A DNA stretch of 64,000 bases from Rhodobiaceae bacterium. Lineage in GTDB: Bacteria; Pseudomonadota; Alphaproteobacteria; Rhizobiales; Tepidamorphaceae. Within the stretch, counting starts at the first letter, position 1; every line of letters begins with the position of its first letter. Below the pieces are notes generated by a model. That model saw only the letters and a program-made list of their open reading frames with translations, ran no database searches and was not told where the DNA came from. Position numbers and translations under genes: made by a program. Location: contig JACKJP010000005.1 in assembly GCA_020637895.1 (NCBI GenBank), positions 62,001 through 126,000 of the forward strand. Reading direction: 5' to 3'. Positions 1-8,714 of the stretch are shown one piece after another.

Positions 1-236
1 CGGGACCGGCATTTCAGGCGCCGGGGGCAGCAAAAAGGTGTCGGCGATGCAGGATGCAGGGACGACATGTCCGCGGGACGTCTGATGGCGAAGCGCGGTT
101 GCCGGACGCGGGAGCAACACCGCAAAAGGCTTTGTGGGTTGGGCGTTAAACATTAAATATTGGGGACAGGAGGCCAGGTCGTGAACCTAGGCCCCGCGCG
201 GCGGCTGCCGCGCGCAGAACAGAAAGACAATCTATT
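1..236 (+). other. Non-coding leader before nrdJ
   Basis: No gene can be supported here on either strand. An AT-rich stretch around 148-162 stands out from the GC-rich flanks and could be part of a promoter, but I cannot place -35 and -10 boxes with confidence. I looked for the conserved B12-box core of a cobalamin riboswitch, which would make sense before a B12-dependent enzyme, and did not see it. The upstream neighbour is outside the window. Confidence 0.4.
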
Positions 237-3200
237 ATGCGGATAGAGCGCCGGTATACGCGTGAAGGCCAGTCGGCCTATGAGGGAATCGAGTTCCGTA
301 CAACGACAAGCGAAATCCGCAATCCGGATGGCTCGATCGTTTTCAAGCTCGACGATATTCTTGTGCCCTCGACCTGGTCGCAGGTCGCCAGCGATATTCT
401 CGCGCAGAAATACTTCCGCAAGGCCGGCGTTCCCGCCGTGCTCAAGCGCGTTGAAGAAGAGACCGTTCCTTCCTGGCTGTGGCGCTCGGTTCCCGACGAA
501 AAGGCGCTGAAGAAGCTGCCCGAAGCGGAACGCTATGGACCGGAACGCGACTCGCGGCAGGTGTTCGACCGTCTCGCCGGCACATGGACCTACTGGGGCT
601 GGAAGGGCGGCTATTTCGAAAGCGAAGAGGACGCCCGCGCCTTCTTCGATGAAATCGCCTATATGCTGGCGACCCAGAAATGCGCGCCCAACAGCCCGCA
701 GTGGTTCAATACAGGCCTGCACTGGGCTTACGGGATCGACGGGCCGAGCCAGGGCCATTTCTATGTCGATTTCGAAAGCGGCAAGATGGTGCGCTCGGCC
801 AGCGCCTACGAGCATCCGCAGCCGCACGCCTGCTTCATCCAGTCCGTCGAGGACGATCTCGTCAACGAGAACGGCATCATGGACCTCTGGGTGCGTGAGG
901 CGCGCCTGTTCAAGTACGGCTCGGGTACCGGCACCAATTTCTCCAGCCTGCGCGGCGAAGGCGAGCGTCTTTCGGGCGGGGGCAAGTCTTCCGGCCTGAT
1001 GAGCTTCCTGAAGATCGGCGACCGTGCGGCGGGCGCCATCAAGTCCGGCGGCACGACGCGGCGCGCGGCCAAGATGGTCGTCGTCGATGTCGATCACCCG
1101 GATATCGAGCAGTACATCAACTGGAAGGTGCGCGAAGAGCAGAAGGTCGCGGCAATGGTCGCCGGTTCCAAGCTCTGCGCCCAGCATCTGAATGCGATCA
1201 TGAAGGCCTGCGTGAACTGCGACGGGCCGGACGGCGACTGCTTCGACCCGGCGAAGAACCCCGCGCTGAAGCGTGAAATCCGCGCTGCCAAGAAAGTGAT
1301 GATCCCGGAAAACTACATCAAGCGGGTCATCCAGTTCGCCGAGCAGGGTTACACCAAGATCGAATTCGAGACCTACAATCTGGACTGGGATTCGGAAGCC
1401 TATCTGACTGTTTCCGGCCAGAACTCCAACAACTCCGTGCGCGTCGATGACGCCTTCCTGGAAGCGGTCGAGAACGACGGTGACTGGAACCTGACCAATC
1501 GCCGCGACGGCAAGGTCCACAAGACGCTGAAGGCCAAGGAACTCTGGGAGCAGATCGGCCATGCCGCCTGGGCGTCCGCCGATCCGGGCATCCAGTTCCA
1601 TACGACCATCAACGACTGGCACACCTGCAAGGCCTCGGGCGACATCCGCGCCTCCAACCCGTGCTCGGAATACATGTTCCTCGACGACACGGCCTGCAAT
1701 CTGGCGTCGCTGAACCTGCTGCAGTTCCGCGATGCGGCCAAGAAGTTCGACATCCACGCCTTCGAACATGCGACGCGGCTGTGGACGATCGTGCTGGAAA
1801 TCTCGGTGCTGATGGCGCAGTTCCCCTCGCGCAATATCGCGGAGCTCTCCTACCGTTACCGCACGCTCGGTCTCGGCTACGCCAATATCGGCGGCCTGCT
1901 GATGTCCTCGGGCCTGCCCTATGACTCCGACGAGGGACGTTCCATCGCCGGCGCGATCACCGCCATCATGACTGGCGTCGCCTATGCGACCAGCGCTGAA
2001 ATGGCCGGTGAACTGGGTGCCTTCCCGGGCTACGAGCCAAACCGCGAGCATATGCTTCGGGTTATTCGCAACCATGCCCGCGCGGCGCGCGGCGAGGCTG
2101 CGGGTTACGAGGGGCTGAACATCTCCCCCGTCCCGCTCGACCACGACGCCTGCTCGGACCGTCATCTTATCGAGCATGCGGTCGCCGCCTGGGAGCGGGC
2201 GCTGGCGCTCGGCGAAGAGCACGGTTTCCGCAACGCACAGGTCAGCGTTATCGCGCCGACTGGCACGATCGGTCTCGTCATGGACTGCGACACGACAGGC
2301 ATCGAGCCCGACTTCGCGCTGGTGAAGTTCAAGAAGCTGGCCGGCGGCGGCTACTTCAAGATCATCAACCGCGCCGTACCGGAAGCGCTGCGCACACTCG
2401 GCTATGACGATGGCGAGATCCGCGACATCGCCGACTATGCGGTCGGCCGCGGCACACTCGACAGGGCGCCCGGCGTCAACCACAACGCCTTGCGGACAAA
2501 GGGTTTCGACGACAGGAAGCTCGAGACGGTGGAGAAGGCCCTCACCTCGGCCTTCGACATCAAGTTCGCCTTCAACCGCTGGACACTCGGCGACGATTTC
2601 TGCCGCGACGTGCTGAAGCTCACCGACGAACAGCTGGCCGACTCAAATCTCGACCTGCTGGCGGCTATCGGTTTCTCCAAGAAGGATATCGAGGCGGCCA
2701 ATCTATACTGCTGCGGGGCGATGACGCTTGAAGGCGCACCGCATCTGAAGGACGAGCACCTGCCCGTCTTCGACTGCGCCAACCCGTGCGGCCGGATCGG
2801 CAAGCGGTTCCTTTCCACCGATAGCCACATCCGCATGATGGCGGCGGCGCAGCCGTTCATCTCCGGGGCGATCTCCAAGACCATCAACATGCCGAACGAC
2901 GCTTCCGTCGACGACTGCAAGGACGCCTACATGCTGTCCTGGAAGCTCGCGCTGAAAGCCAACGCCCTCTATCGCGACGGCTCCAAGCTCTCCCAGCCGC
3001 TGAATGCCCAGCTTCTCGCCGATGACGAGGATGAGCAGGAAGAGGCGCTGGAGGAGATGGCCGCCGACAAGCCGGCCCAGCACCGCGCAGCGGCCATGGC
3101 CGACCGCGTTGTGGAGCGTGTGGTCGAGCAGGTCATTCAGGAGCGCATCAAGCAGGAACGCGAGAAGCTCCCCCATCGCCGCAAGGGTTATACCCAGAAG

Positions 3201-3956
3201 GCGATCGTCGGCGGCCACAAGGTCTATCTCAGGACCGGCGAATATGAGGATGGCCGGCTTGGCGAGATCTTCATCGACATGCACAAGGAAGGCGCTGCCT
3301 TCCGCAGCCTGATGAACAACTTCGCCATCGCCATCTCTCTCGGCCTGCAATATGGCGTGCCGCTCGACGAGTTCGTCGATGCGTTCACCTTCACCCGTTT
3401 CGAACCCGCCGGCATGGTCCAGGGCAACGAGGCGATCAAGAACGCGACATCGATCCTCGACTATATCTTCCGTGAACTGGCGGTGTCCTATCTCAGCCGT
3501 CACGACCTTGCCCATGTGAAGCCTGAGGAAAGCGGTTCGACCGCGCTGGGTGCCGGCGTGGAGGAATCCAGCCGTCCCGCCCTGCCGGAAGCTGCGAAAT
3601 ATGTCTCCACCGGCCTGGTACGCGGCAAGGTAAGCGACAAGCTGACCGTCGTGCATGGCGGCGCCACCGAGAGCGTGGCGAAAGCTTCTGCTCCGGCCAA
3701 GGGCACCGTCGGCGCCCTGCAGGCCCGGGCACAGGCGCTGTCCGGACGCACGGCAACGGCGCTGAAGGCCGACGCCGAACCGCAGACGGGCAAGGCCGAG
3801 CCGTCGCCAGAGGTGGAAATCGCCAAGCGCATGGCTGAGGCGCGGATGAAGGGCTATGAGGGCGAGTCGTGCGGCGAGTGCGGCAATTTCACGATGGTGC
3901 GGAACGGCACCTGCCTGAAATGCGACACCTGCGGCTCGACCAGCGGCTGCTCATGA
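237..3956 (+). CDS. nrdJ: Adenosylcobalamin-dependent ribonucleoside-diphosphate reductase (class II)
   Basis: This enzyme reduces ribonucleotides to deoxyribonucleotides, using adenosylcobalamin to generate the thiyl radical, so it needs neither oxygen nor a small radical subunit. The 1239-residue product is typical of the long alphaproteobacterial NrdJ. The N-terminus ([12 protein letters not shown]) matches the usual start of the family. The active-site segment [19 protein letters not shown] lies near residues 475-495, and the central region carries the barrel motifs. The C-terminus ends in a cysteine-rich tail (CGECGNF...CLKCDTCG) that in this family serves as the redox-active shuttle and probable metal site. 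An Ala/Lys-rich linker precedes that tail. The gene stands alone and is followed by two hairpins. The ATG is preceded by an AT-rich segment with only a weak ribosome-binding site. Confidence 0.97.
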   Translation: MRIERRYTREGQSAYEGIEFRTTTSEIRNPDGSIVFKLDDILVPSTWSQVASDILAQKYFRKAGVPAVLKRVEEETVPSWLWRSVPDEKALKKLPEAERYGPERDSRQVFDRLAGTWTYWGWKGGYFESEEDARAFFDEIAYMLATQKCAPNSPQWFNTGLHWAYGIDGPSQGHFYVDFESGKMVRSASAYEHPQPHACFIQSVEDDLVNENGIMDLWVREARLFKYGSGTGTNFSSLRGEGERLSGGGKSSGLMSFLKIGDRAAGAIKSGGTTRRAAKMVVVDVDHPDIEQYINWKVREEQKVAAMVAGSKLCAQHLNAIMKACVNCDGPDGDCFDPAKNPALKREIRAAKKVMIPENYIKRVIQFAEQGYTKIEFETYNLDWDSEAYLTVSGQNSNNSVRVDDAFLEAVENDGDWNLTNRRDGKVHKTLKAKELWEQIGHAAWASADPGIQFHTTINDWHTCKASGDIRASNPCSEYMFLDDTACNLASLNLLQFRDAAKKFDIHAFEHATRLWTIVLEISVLMAQFPSRNIAELSYRYRTLGLGYANIGGLLMSSGLPYDSDEGRSIAGAITAIMTGVAYATSAEMAGELGAFPGYEPNREHMLRVIRNHARAARGEAAGYEGLNISPVPLDHDACSDRHLIEHAVAAWERALALGEEHGFRNAQVSVIAPTGTIGLVMDCDTTGIEPDFALVKFKKLAGGGYFKIINRAVPEALRTLGYDDGEIRDIADYAVGRGTLDRAPGVNHNALRTKGFDDRKLETVEKALTSAFDIKFAFNRWTLGDDFCRDVLKLTDEQLADSNLDLLAAIGFSKKDIEAANLYCCGAMTLEGAPHLKDEHLPVFDCANPCGRIGKRFLSTDSHIRMMAAAQPFISGAISKTINMPNDASVDDCKDAYMLSWKLALKANALYRDGSKLSQPLNAQLLADDEDEQEEALEEMAADKPAQHRAAAMADRVVERVVEQVIQERIKQEREKLPHRRKGYTQKAIVGGHKVYLRTGEYEDGRLGEIFIDMHKEGAAFRSLMNNFAIAISLGLQYGVPLDEFVDAFTFTRFEPAGMVQGNEAIKNATSILDYIFRELAVSYLSRHDLAHVKPEESGSTALGAGVEESSRPALPEAAKYVSTGLVRGKVSDKLTVVHGGATESVAKASAPAKGTVGALQARAQALSGRTATALKADAEPQTGKAEPSPEVEIAKRMAEARMKGYEGESCGECGNFTMVRNGTCLKCDTCGSTSGCS

Positions 3957-3968
3957 TCGATTGCCGCG

Positions 3969-3996
3969 TGGCGCAGGGAAAAGCTTTCCTGCGCCA
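3969..3996 (+). terminator. Hairpin just after nrdJ
   Basis: An inverted repeat of about 12 bp (TGGCGCAGG... / ...CCTGCGCCA) with one bulged G and a three-base loop begins 12 bases after the nrdJ stop. There is no T-run behind it, so it may protect the 3' end or assist the stronger hairpin about 75 bases downstream. Confidence 0.4.
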
Positions 3997-4071
3997 TACG
4001 GCCTGACCCGGCGTATCGGGCCCGGGCGTCTTTCCGGGGAAGTTGGTTGTAACCTCCCTTGGTTGGTAAAC

Positions 4072-4101
4072 TGGCGGCTCTCTGACGGGAGCCGCCATTT
4101 T
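4072..4101 (+). terminator. Intrinsic terminator downstream of nrdJ
   Basis: A perfect 9-bp stem (TGGCGGCTC / GAGCCGCCA) with an eight-base loop is followed directly by TTTTC. This is the form of a Rho-independent terminator reading rightwards. It separates nrdJ from the convergent EAL-domain gene. Confidence 0.7.
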
Positions 4102-4202
4102 CATGCGCCGCACCCGTCGCTTGAGAATATGATTCAATTGCGCTGCGGAAGCAGAGTCATTTCAGTGCGATGGCCGATTGTCCTGAGAAAGCGATTCGGA
4201 CG

Positions 4203-5882
4203 TCAGGCCGCGTCGCTGCGCGCCTGGGGCGAAGGCATATCATGCGTGCTCGCCCCCCTGCCCAATTGCCGCGCCAGACGAATGAACGCCTTGGGCGGTA
4301 GCGGCGGCGAGAACAGGTAACCCTGAGCGAACCGAAGACCGCGCGAGCGCAGATGGCTGAGCTGCGCCATATTCTCCACGCCCTCGGCGATGACGATCTT
4401 CCTGAGGTTGCGGCCAAGGGAAATGATCGTGTCGATGATCGGCGTTTCCTGATTTCCGGTCGCAATCGTATCGATGAAGAACTTGTCGATCTTGATAATG
4501 TCGAAGGGGATCTGCTGAAGGATTGCCAGTCCGGCATGACCGGTGCCCGCATCGTCAAGCGCGACCCGGCAACCCAGGGCCTGAAGTTTCGTGACGACCT
4601 CAAGCGCCATGTCGAGATCTTCAAGCGGGAGCCGCTCGGTTATCTCGAAGGCGAGCCGGCTGTAGCGGATGTCGCTATCGCCAAAGATCGCCTTGACGTC
4701 TCGAACGATGCGATCGTCGCGGAAATGCAGCGAGCACAGGTTGAACGAGATATAGATGCCCGAGCGCTCCCGGCACAGGTCATTGAGGTCCGCCCGGACC
4801 TGACGCATCAGCATGCGGGTGACCTTGACGATCATGCCGTTGTGCTCGAGGTGATCGATGAACTGCAGCGGTGAGATGATCGTTCCGTCACGCATTCGCC
4901 GCCGCGCCAACACCTCACAGCCGGTCAGCTTGCCACATTCAAGGTCGATCACGGGCTGATAGAAGGGGATGAACTGCTTGTCGTCGACCGCCTGACGCAA
5001 ATCCTCGTCGATGCTCGGCGGACGGAATATGACGAACGCCCCAAAGCTGCCGATGACGAATGACAGAATGCCCATGGCTGCGGTGCCAAGGCGCTGAAGC
5101 CTTGCAAAATCCCTGGTGCCCGCCTCGCTGCCAAGCCTGATTTCAACAGCGAACGGGAAGCGACCCGAACTGATCGTCCGGGTGAAATAGCGGTCGGTCC
5201 CCGCGAGCAGGAATTCCGACGAGGGTTCGCCGATGGAAAAGCGCATCTTGTCGTCAAGACGCAGCATCACGTCGCTTGCCGAACGCCAGGCATCCGGCAG
5301 AACGTCGAGATAGAAGGCCGAGGGCGCGTAGACGAAGGTCAGCGTCGTTTCGTCGTCGATCCACTGCCTCAGCCCGACATAGGTATGATCCTGATCGACG
5401 CCGTTCATGCGTCCGAATTCAAGCGATGATGCTTCCTGGTCGGCGCGGGTGAACTGGGTTGACGTGCGGCGGCGCAAAAACGCGCTGCACATCTCGCGGC
5501 CACGGATATCGGCGACGATGATCTGGCTGACGTTGCGGTTACGGTCGAGCACGGAGACCATCCGCTCCCGGGCCGTCTCCCCGCATTCGCCTACCCCCTG
5601 CGACACGAGAGACGCCATATCGGACAGGCCGCTATCGACAACCTGCTCGGCATAGGCCGTCATACGTCGACCGATCTGCCCGATACGCTCGTTGGAATTC
5701 TGGATCGCATAGGAACCGACGTAGCGGTAGAAGACCACCGACGGGATGGTCATGGCCACAGCGAGCAGTACCGCCAGCAGTATTTTTCTGGTCTTTCGCC
5801 GCACAGGCCCATCTCCAAAGCCAGGAGACGATAGAACTCTTTGGTTAACTTCAACTAAATATTGGTCTTTCCCCAACGTCAT
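4203..5882 (-). CDS. Membrane cyclic-di-GMP phosphodiesterase with CSS and EAL domains
   Basis: This 559-residue protein should hydrolyse the second messenger cyclic-di-GMP. A transmembrane segment at about 33-53 is followed by a periplasmic region of about 210 residues. That region has two cysteines, at about 100 (GVGEC) and 132 (EMCSAF), in the pattern of the CSS-motif domain. A second transmembrane segment (about 266-287) leads to a cytoplasmic EAL domain from about residue 296. Catalytic residues appear intact: the EAL box is EVLAR, then FNLC, FEITE, DDAGTG, IKIDK, AEGVEN and FAQGY. There is no GGDEF domain, so it should only degrade the messenger. In known CSS proteins the state of the periplasmic disulfide controls activity; that is inference here. 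The start chosen is an internal ATG that leaves a short N-terminus before the first helix and avoids overlap with the divergent sugar kinase. Confidence 0.88.
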   Translation of the reverse strand: MTLGKDQYLVEVNQRVLSSPGFGDGPVRRKTRKILLAVLLAVAMTIPSVVFYRYVGSYAIQNSNERIGQIGRRMTAYAEQVVDSGLSDMASLVSQGVGECGETARERMVSVLDRNRNVSQIIVADIRGREMCSAFLRRRTSTQFTRADQEASSLEFGRMNGVDQDHTYVGLRQWIDDETTLTFVYAPSAFYLDVLPDAWRSASDVMLRLDDKMRFSIGEPSSEFLLAGTDRYFTRTISSGRFPFAVEIRLGSEAGTRDFARLQRLGTAAMGILSFVIGSFGAFVIFRPPSIDEDLRQAVDDKQFIPFYQPVIDLECGKLTGCEVLARRRMRDGTIISPLQFIDHLEHNGMIVKVTRMLMRQVRADLNDLCRERSGIYISFNLCSLHFRDDRIVRDVKAIFGDSDIRYSRLAFEITERLPLEDLDMALEVVTKLQALGCRVALDDAGTGHAGLAILQQIPFDIIKIDKFFIDTIATGNQETPIIDTIISLGRNLRKIVIAEGVENMAQLSHLRSRGLRFAQGYLFSPPLPPKAFIRLARQLGRGASTHDMPSPQARSDAA

Positions 5883-6007
5883 CGGGATAAGCCCTACGCA
5901 ATACAGGCCGTCATGCGGGCATGGCGGCGTCCCCGGTGGCAGGTGGAAATCTGGCGCGAATGAACGTAAGTGAAAGACATACGATCCGCGCAAGGAGCCG
6001 CCCCTAT

Positions 6008-6922
6008 ATGGAATCGCTTTTTATCGGCCAGGCCTATATCGACATCACATTCCTGGTCGATCACCTGCCCACCGGCGACGAGAAGACTGTCGCGGAGGAT
6101 TATGCGGTCGCCTTTGGCGGCAACGCCGTCACCGCGGCCTTTACCTGCGCCAGGCTCGGCTTCCGGCCCGACCTGCTCTGCGTACTCGGCGATGACTGGA
6201 TCGGCCGGATGTTCCTCGACATGGCGGACCGCTACCGGGTCTCCATCCACGCGCGAAAGGTTCGCGCCTCGGCGCTGTCGTTCGTCATGCCAAGAGGCAT
6301 GAAGCGGGCGATCGTGCGGTGCCGGGACGACCATTACTTGCATCCTTTTCCGCAACTGAGCCTCGATCAGTGCCGGTTGCTCCACATCGACGGCCATCAG
6401 CCGGATGCCGCCCTGCACTACGCCAGAATTTGTCGCGAAGCCGGCATTCTCACATCGATGGACGGCGGCACGGTGCGCGAGAATACCGATGCGGTGCTCG
6501 ACAATATCGATGTAGCGGTGGTTTCCGAGGATTTCTGCCGGGCTCGCGATGAGCGTCCGATGGAGACAATCGCCTATCTGCGGCGCAAGGGCGTGAAGGT
6601 CGCGGGGGTGACGCTCGGCTCGGAGGGCATGATTTGGCAGGAAGACGACGGAGAACCCGCGCACCTGCCCGCGCTCGATGTGCCGACGGCACAGGTCGTC
6701 GATACCAATGGCGCCGGCGACGTCTTTCACGGTGCGTACTGCGCGTCATGGCTGATGGACCGAACCAAACCCTGGCGCGAACACTTCCTCTATGCGCGGG
6801 CAGCGTCGGCACATGCAATCCAGAACCTTGGCAACGAGGCCAGCGTCCCAGAACGTACCGACGTGGAAAGAGCGATGACGCGCTTTACCGCAAAGCCGCT
6901 CAATGAGACGCTGCTGATATGA
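6008..6922 (+). CDS. PfkB-family carbohydrate kinase
   Basis: A 304-residue ribokinase/PfkB-fold kinase that transfers phosphate from ATP to a sugar or sugar-like substrate. It begins with the family's N-terminal strand (FIGQAYIDITF), has the glycine-rich substrate lid (AFGGNAVTAAF) near residue 40, and near residue 230 the second signature DTNGAGDVFHGAY, whose last Asp is the catalytic base. The substrate cannot be read from the sequence. The ATG chosen has AGGAG ten bases upstream; a longer reading frame starting 87 bases earlier has no such support. Its stop overlaps the start of the next glycosyltransferase gene by four bases, so the two are translationally coupled. This suggests a role in supplying or modifying a sugar for envelope polysaccharide, which is inference. 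Confidence 0.85.
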   Translation: MESLFIGQAYIDITFLVDHLPTGDEKTVAEDYAVAFGGNAVTAAFTCARLGFRPDLLCVLGDDWIGRMFLDMADRYRVSIHARKVRASALSFVMPRGMKRAIVRCRDDHYLHPFPQLSLDQCRLLHIDGHQPDAALHYARICREAGILTSMDGGTVRENTDAVLDNIDVAVVSEDFCRARDERPMETIAYLRRKGVKVAGVTLGSEGMIWQEDDGEPAHLPALDVPTAQVVDTNGAGDVFHGAYCASWLMDRTKPWREHFLYARAASAHAIQNLGNEASVPERTDVERAMTRFTAKPLNETLLI

Positions 6923-7692
6923 ATGCTGCAAGCAAGATGCCCCGCCCTTCCATCAGCGCCATCATCATCACGCTGGATGCGGCGGCGCATATCGAAAGCT
7001 GCATCCGAAGCCTCTCCTTCTGCGACGAAATCATTGTCGTCGATTCCGGATCGACCGACGGCACGCAGGGACTTGCCGAGGCGCTGGGCGCAAAGGTGAG
7101 CTACAACGCCTGGCCCGGCTTTGGACCGCAAAAGCAGCACGCTCTGTCGCTCGCAACATCGCCCTGGATCTTTTCGATCGACGCGGACGAACAGGTACCC
7201 GAAGAACTTGCCGGCGAAATCGCAGCCGCCGTCTCCTCGGGCACCGCCGATGGCTACGAGATGCCGCGCAAATCGCATTTTCTTGGTCGATGGATGCGCC
7301 ATTCCGGCTGGTGGCCCGATCATGTGCTGCGCCTCGCCCGGCGAGAGAAGGCGCGCTTTTCGACCGATATCGTCCATGAGCGGATGATCGTTGAAGGCAG
7401 CACCGCCAGATTGCATGGCGCGCTGCTGCATTTTCCGATCGAAACGCTTCAGGACGCCTATGCCAAGATCAACCGGTATGCCGAAGCTGGTGCCCGGAAG
7501 ATGGTTGCCGCCGGCAAGAGGCCGGGATTCGGCGCGGCCTTCGGGCGCGCTTTCTGGTCGTTCTTTTCGACCTATTTACTCAAGCGCGGTTTTCTGGATG
7601 GACGCGAAGGTCTGATCAACGCCCTTGTCCATGCGGACCAGACCTATCAGCGCTATCTGCGCGCATGGCAGATGACCAAGAACGGCGCCTAG
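6919..7692 (+). CDS. Glycosyltransferase family 2, LPS-core type
   Basis: A 257-residue GT-A-fold glycosyltransferase that transfers a sugar from a nucleotide-sugar donor. The N-terminus shows the usual start of family 2 (SAIIITLDAAAHIESCIRSL), then VVDSGSTDGT for nucleotide binding and the metal-binding acidic motif SIDADEQ near residue 90. Overall it resembles the WaaE/KdtX-like enzymes that add glucose to the inner core of lipopolysaccharide, but the acceptor cannot be proven. There is a Trp- and Phe-rich amphipathic stretch near the C-terminus (AFWSFFSTYLLKRGFL) that could touch the membrane. It overlaps the sugar kinase upstream by four bases. It also overlaps the end of the opposing family 4 glycosyltransferase by four bases, tail to tail. 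Confidence 0.85.
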   Translation: MNAASKMPRPSISAIIITLDAAAHIESCIRSLSFCDEIIVVDSGSTDGTQGLAEALGAKVSYNAWPGFGPQKQHALSLATSPWIFSIDADEQVPEELAGEIAAAVSSGTADGYEMPRKSHFLGRWMRHSGWWPDHVLRLARREKARFSTDIVHERMIVEGSTARLHGALLHFPIETLQDAYAKINRYAEAGARKMVAAGKRPGFGAAFGRAFWSFFSTYLLKRGFLDGREGLINALVHADQTYQRYLRAWQMTKNGA

Positions 7693-8714
7693 CGCCCCGA
7701 CAGGACGCTTTCGTACACATCGACATGCGCCGCCGCGATTCGTGCTGGATCGAACTGAACTGCTGCCCTGTCCGCCGCCGCGAGGCCGAACCTGGCCCGC
7801 ATCCCGTCGTCACGAAGCAGCCGCACGATCGCATCGCCGATCGCATCAGGATCGCCAACGGGCGCGACGATCCCGGTCCTTCCATCGTCGATCGCCTCGG
7901 GCAGGCCGCCCGCATCCGTGACGACGGCGGCGATACCCATGGCCTGCGCAAGGCAAATTGCAGAGCCAAGCCCTTCTTCACGTGATGTCAGAACGGCAAG
8001 GCTTGCATTGGCGAAAGCGCCGACGGCAGGCATTTCACCGGGCAGCTCGACCTGCCGCAATTTCAGCGAGGCGATCAAAGCCGCCAATTCTGCGCGCAAC
8101 GGCCCCTCGCCGATGAGCCTTAGCCGCGCCTGTGGGCAATGCTGCTCGACCTGCTGCCACGCGCGCAGCAGCGTTTCATGGTCTTTCTCGTTGCTCAGAG
8201 ATGCGACGCAGACGACGACCTGGCCAGATGGAACGGCAGGTTCCGGCGGAACCTCGACCATGTCCGGTATGACCGAAATCCGCGCGTCGGCAACGCCGGC
8301 ATTCAGGAGCCTTTCCCGTCCTGCGCCCGAGACAGTGATGAAGCGATCCACAGCCTCGTATTTCCAGCCGCCCTTGGCGCGAAACGCATTGCGTCGCGAT
8401 ACGACCAGCGGCACCCCCGTGCCCAATCGCGCCAGCAATGCTGCGGCATGCGCCGGGCTTGTGTGGGCGTGTACGAGCCGAAACGCACCGCCAGCCACAA
8501 GTTGCCTGAGCGCGAGGACGGAGCGGATGTCTCCAAAGCCTGCCGAACGGACAGGCAGGATTGGAAGAACGCCTTCCAACCGGCCCGCGAACGGGGAATT
8601 TGCCGGCGCTGCCAGCGTGCCCCTCCATTCTTCAGGCAGGTGGCGCAGCAGCATCGCGAGCTGGTTCTCGCCGCCACGCCATTCCCGGGCGCTGGTCACA
8701 TGAAGCACGGTCAA
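7689..8714 (-). CDS. Glycosyltransferase family 4 (GT-B fold)
   Basis: A 341-residue glycosyltransferase with the two-domain GT-B layout: an N-terminal acceptor domain starting [17 protein letters not shown], and a C-terminal donor domain with VVCVASLSNEKDHETLLRAW and IGEGPLRAEL. The donor-binding segment reads SREEGLGSAICLAQAMG. The first Glu of the usual E-x7-E pair is present, but the position normally held by the second Glu or Asp appears to be Leu. Activity or donor choice may therefore differ. Its start overlaps the stop... of maeB by four bases, so it is the downstream partner of maeB in one transcript. Its 3' end meets the family 2 gene from the opposite direction. An envelope-sugar role is likely from the neighbours but not shown. 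Confidence 0.82.
   Translation of the reverse strand: MTVLHVTSAREWRGGENQLAMLLRHLPEEWRGTLAAPANSPFAGRLEGVLPILPVRSAGFGDIRSVLALRQLVAGGAFRLVHAHTSPAHAAALLARLGTGVPLVVSRRNAFRAKGGWKYEAVDRFITVSGAGRERLLNAGVADARISVIPDMVEVPPEPAVPSGQVVVCVASLSNEKDHETLLRAWQQVEQHCPQARLRLIGEGPLRAELAALIASLKLRQVELPGEMPAVGAFANASLAVLTSREEGLGSAICLAQAMGIAAVVTDAGGLPEAIDDGRTGIVAPVGDPDAIGDAIVRLLRDDGMRARFGLAAADRAAVQFDPARIAAAHVDVYESVLSGR

Noticed and set aside
1..236. Cobalamin riboswitch before nrdJ
   Set aside because: I searched by eye for the B12-box core and did not find it; only part of a possible leader is in the window.
153..2483. A 776-residue open frame on the minus strand
   Set aside because: It lies wholly over nrdJ, has no recognisable domain, and has the composition of an antisense shadow of a GC-rich gene.
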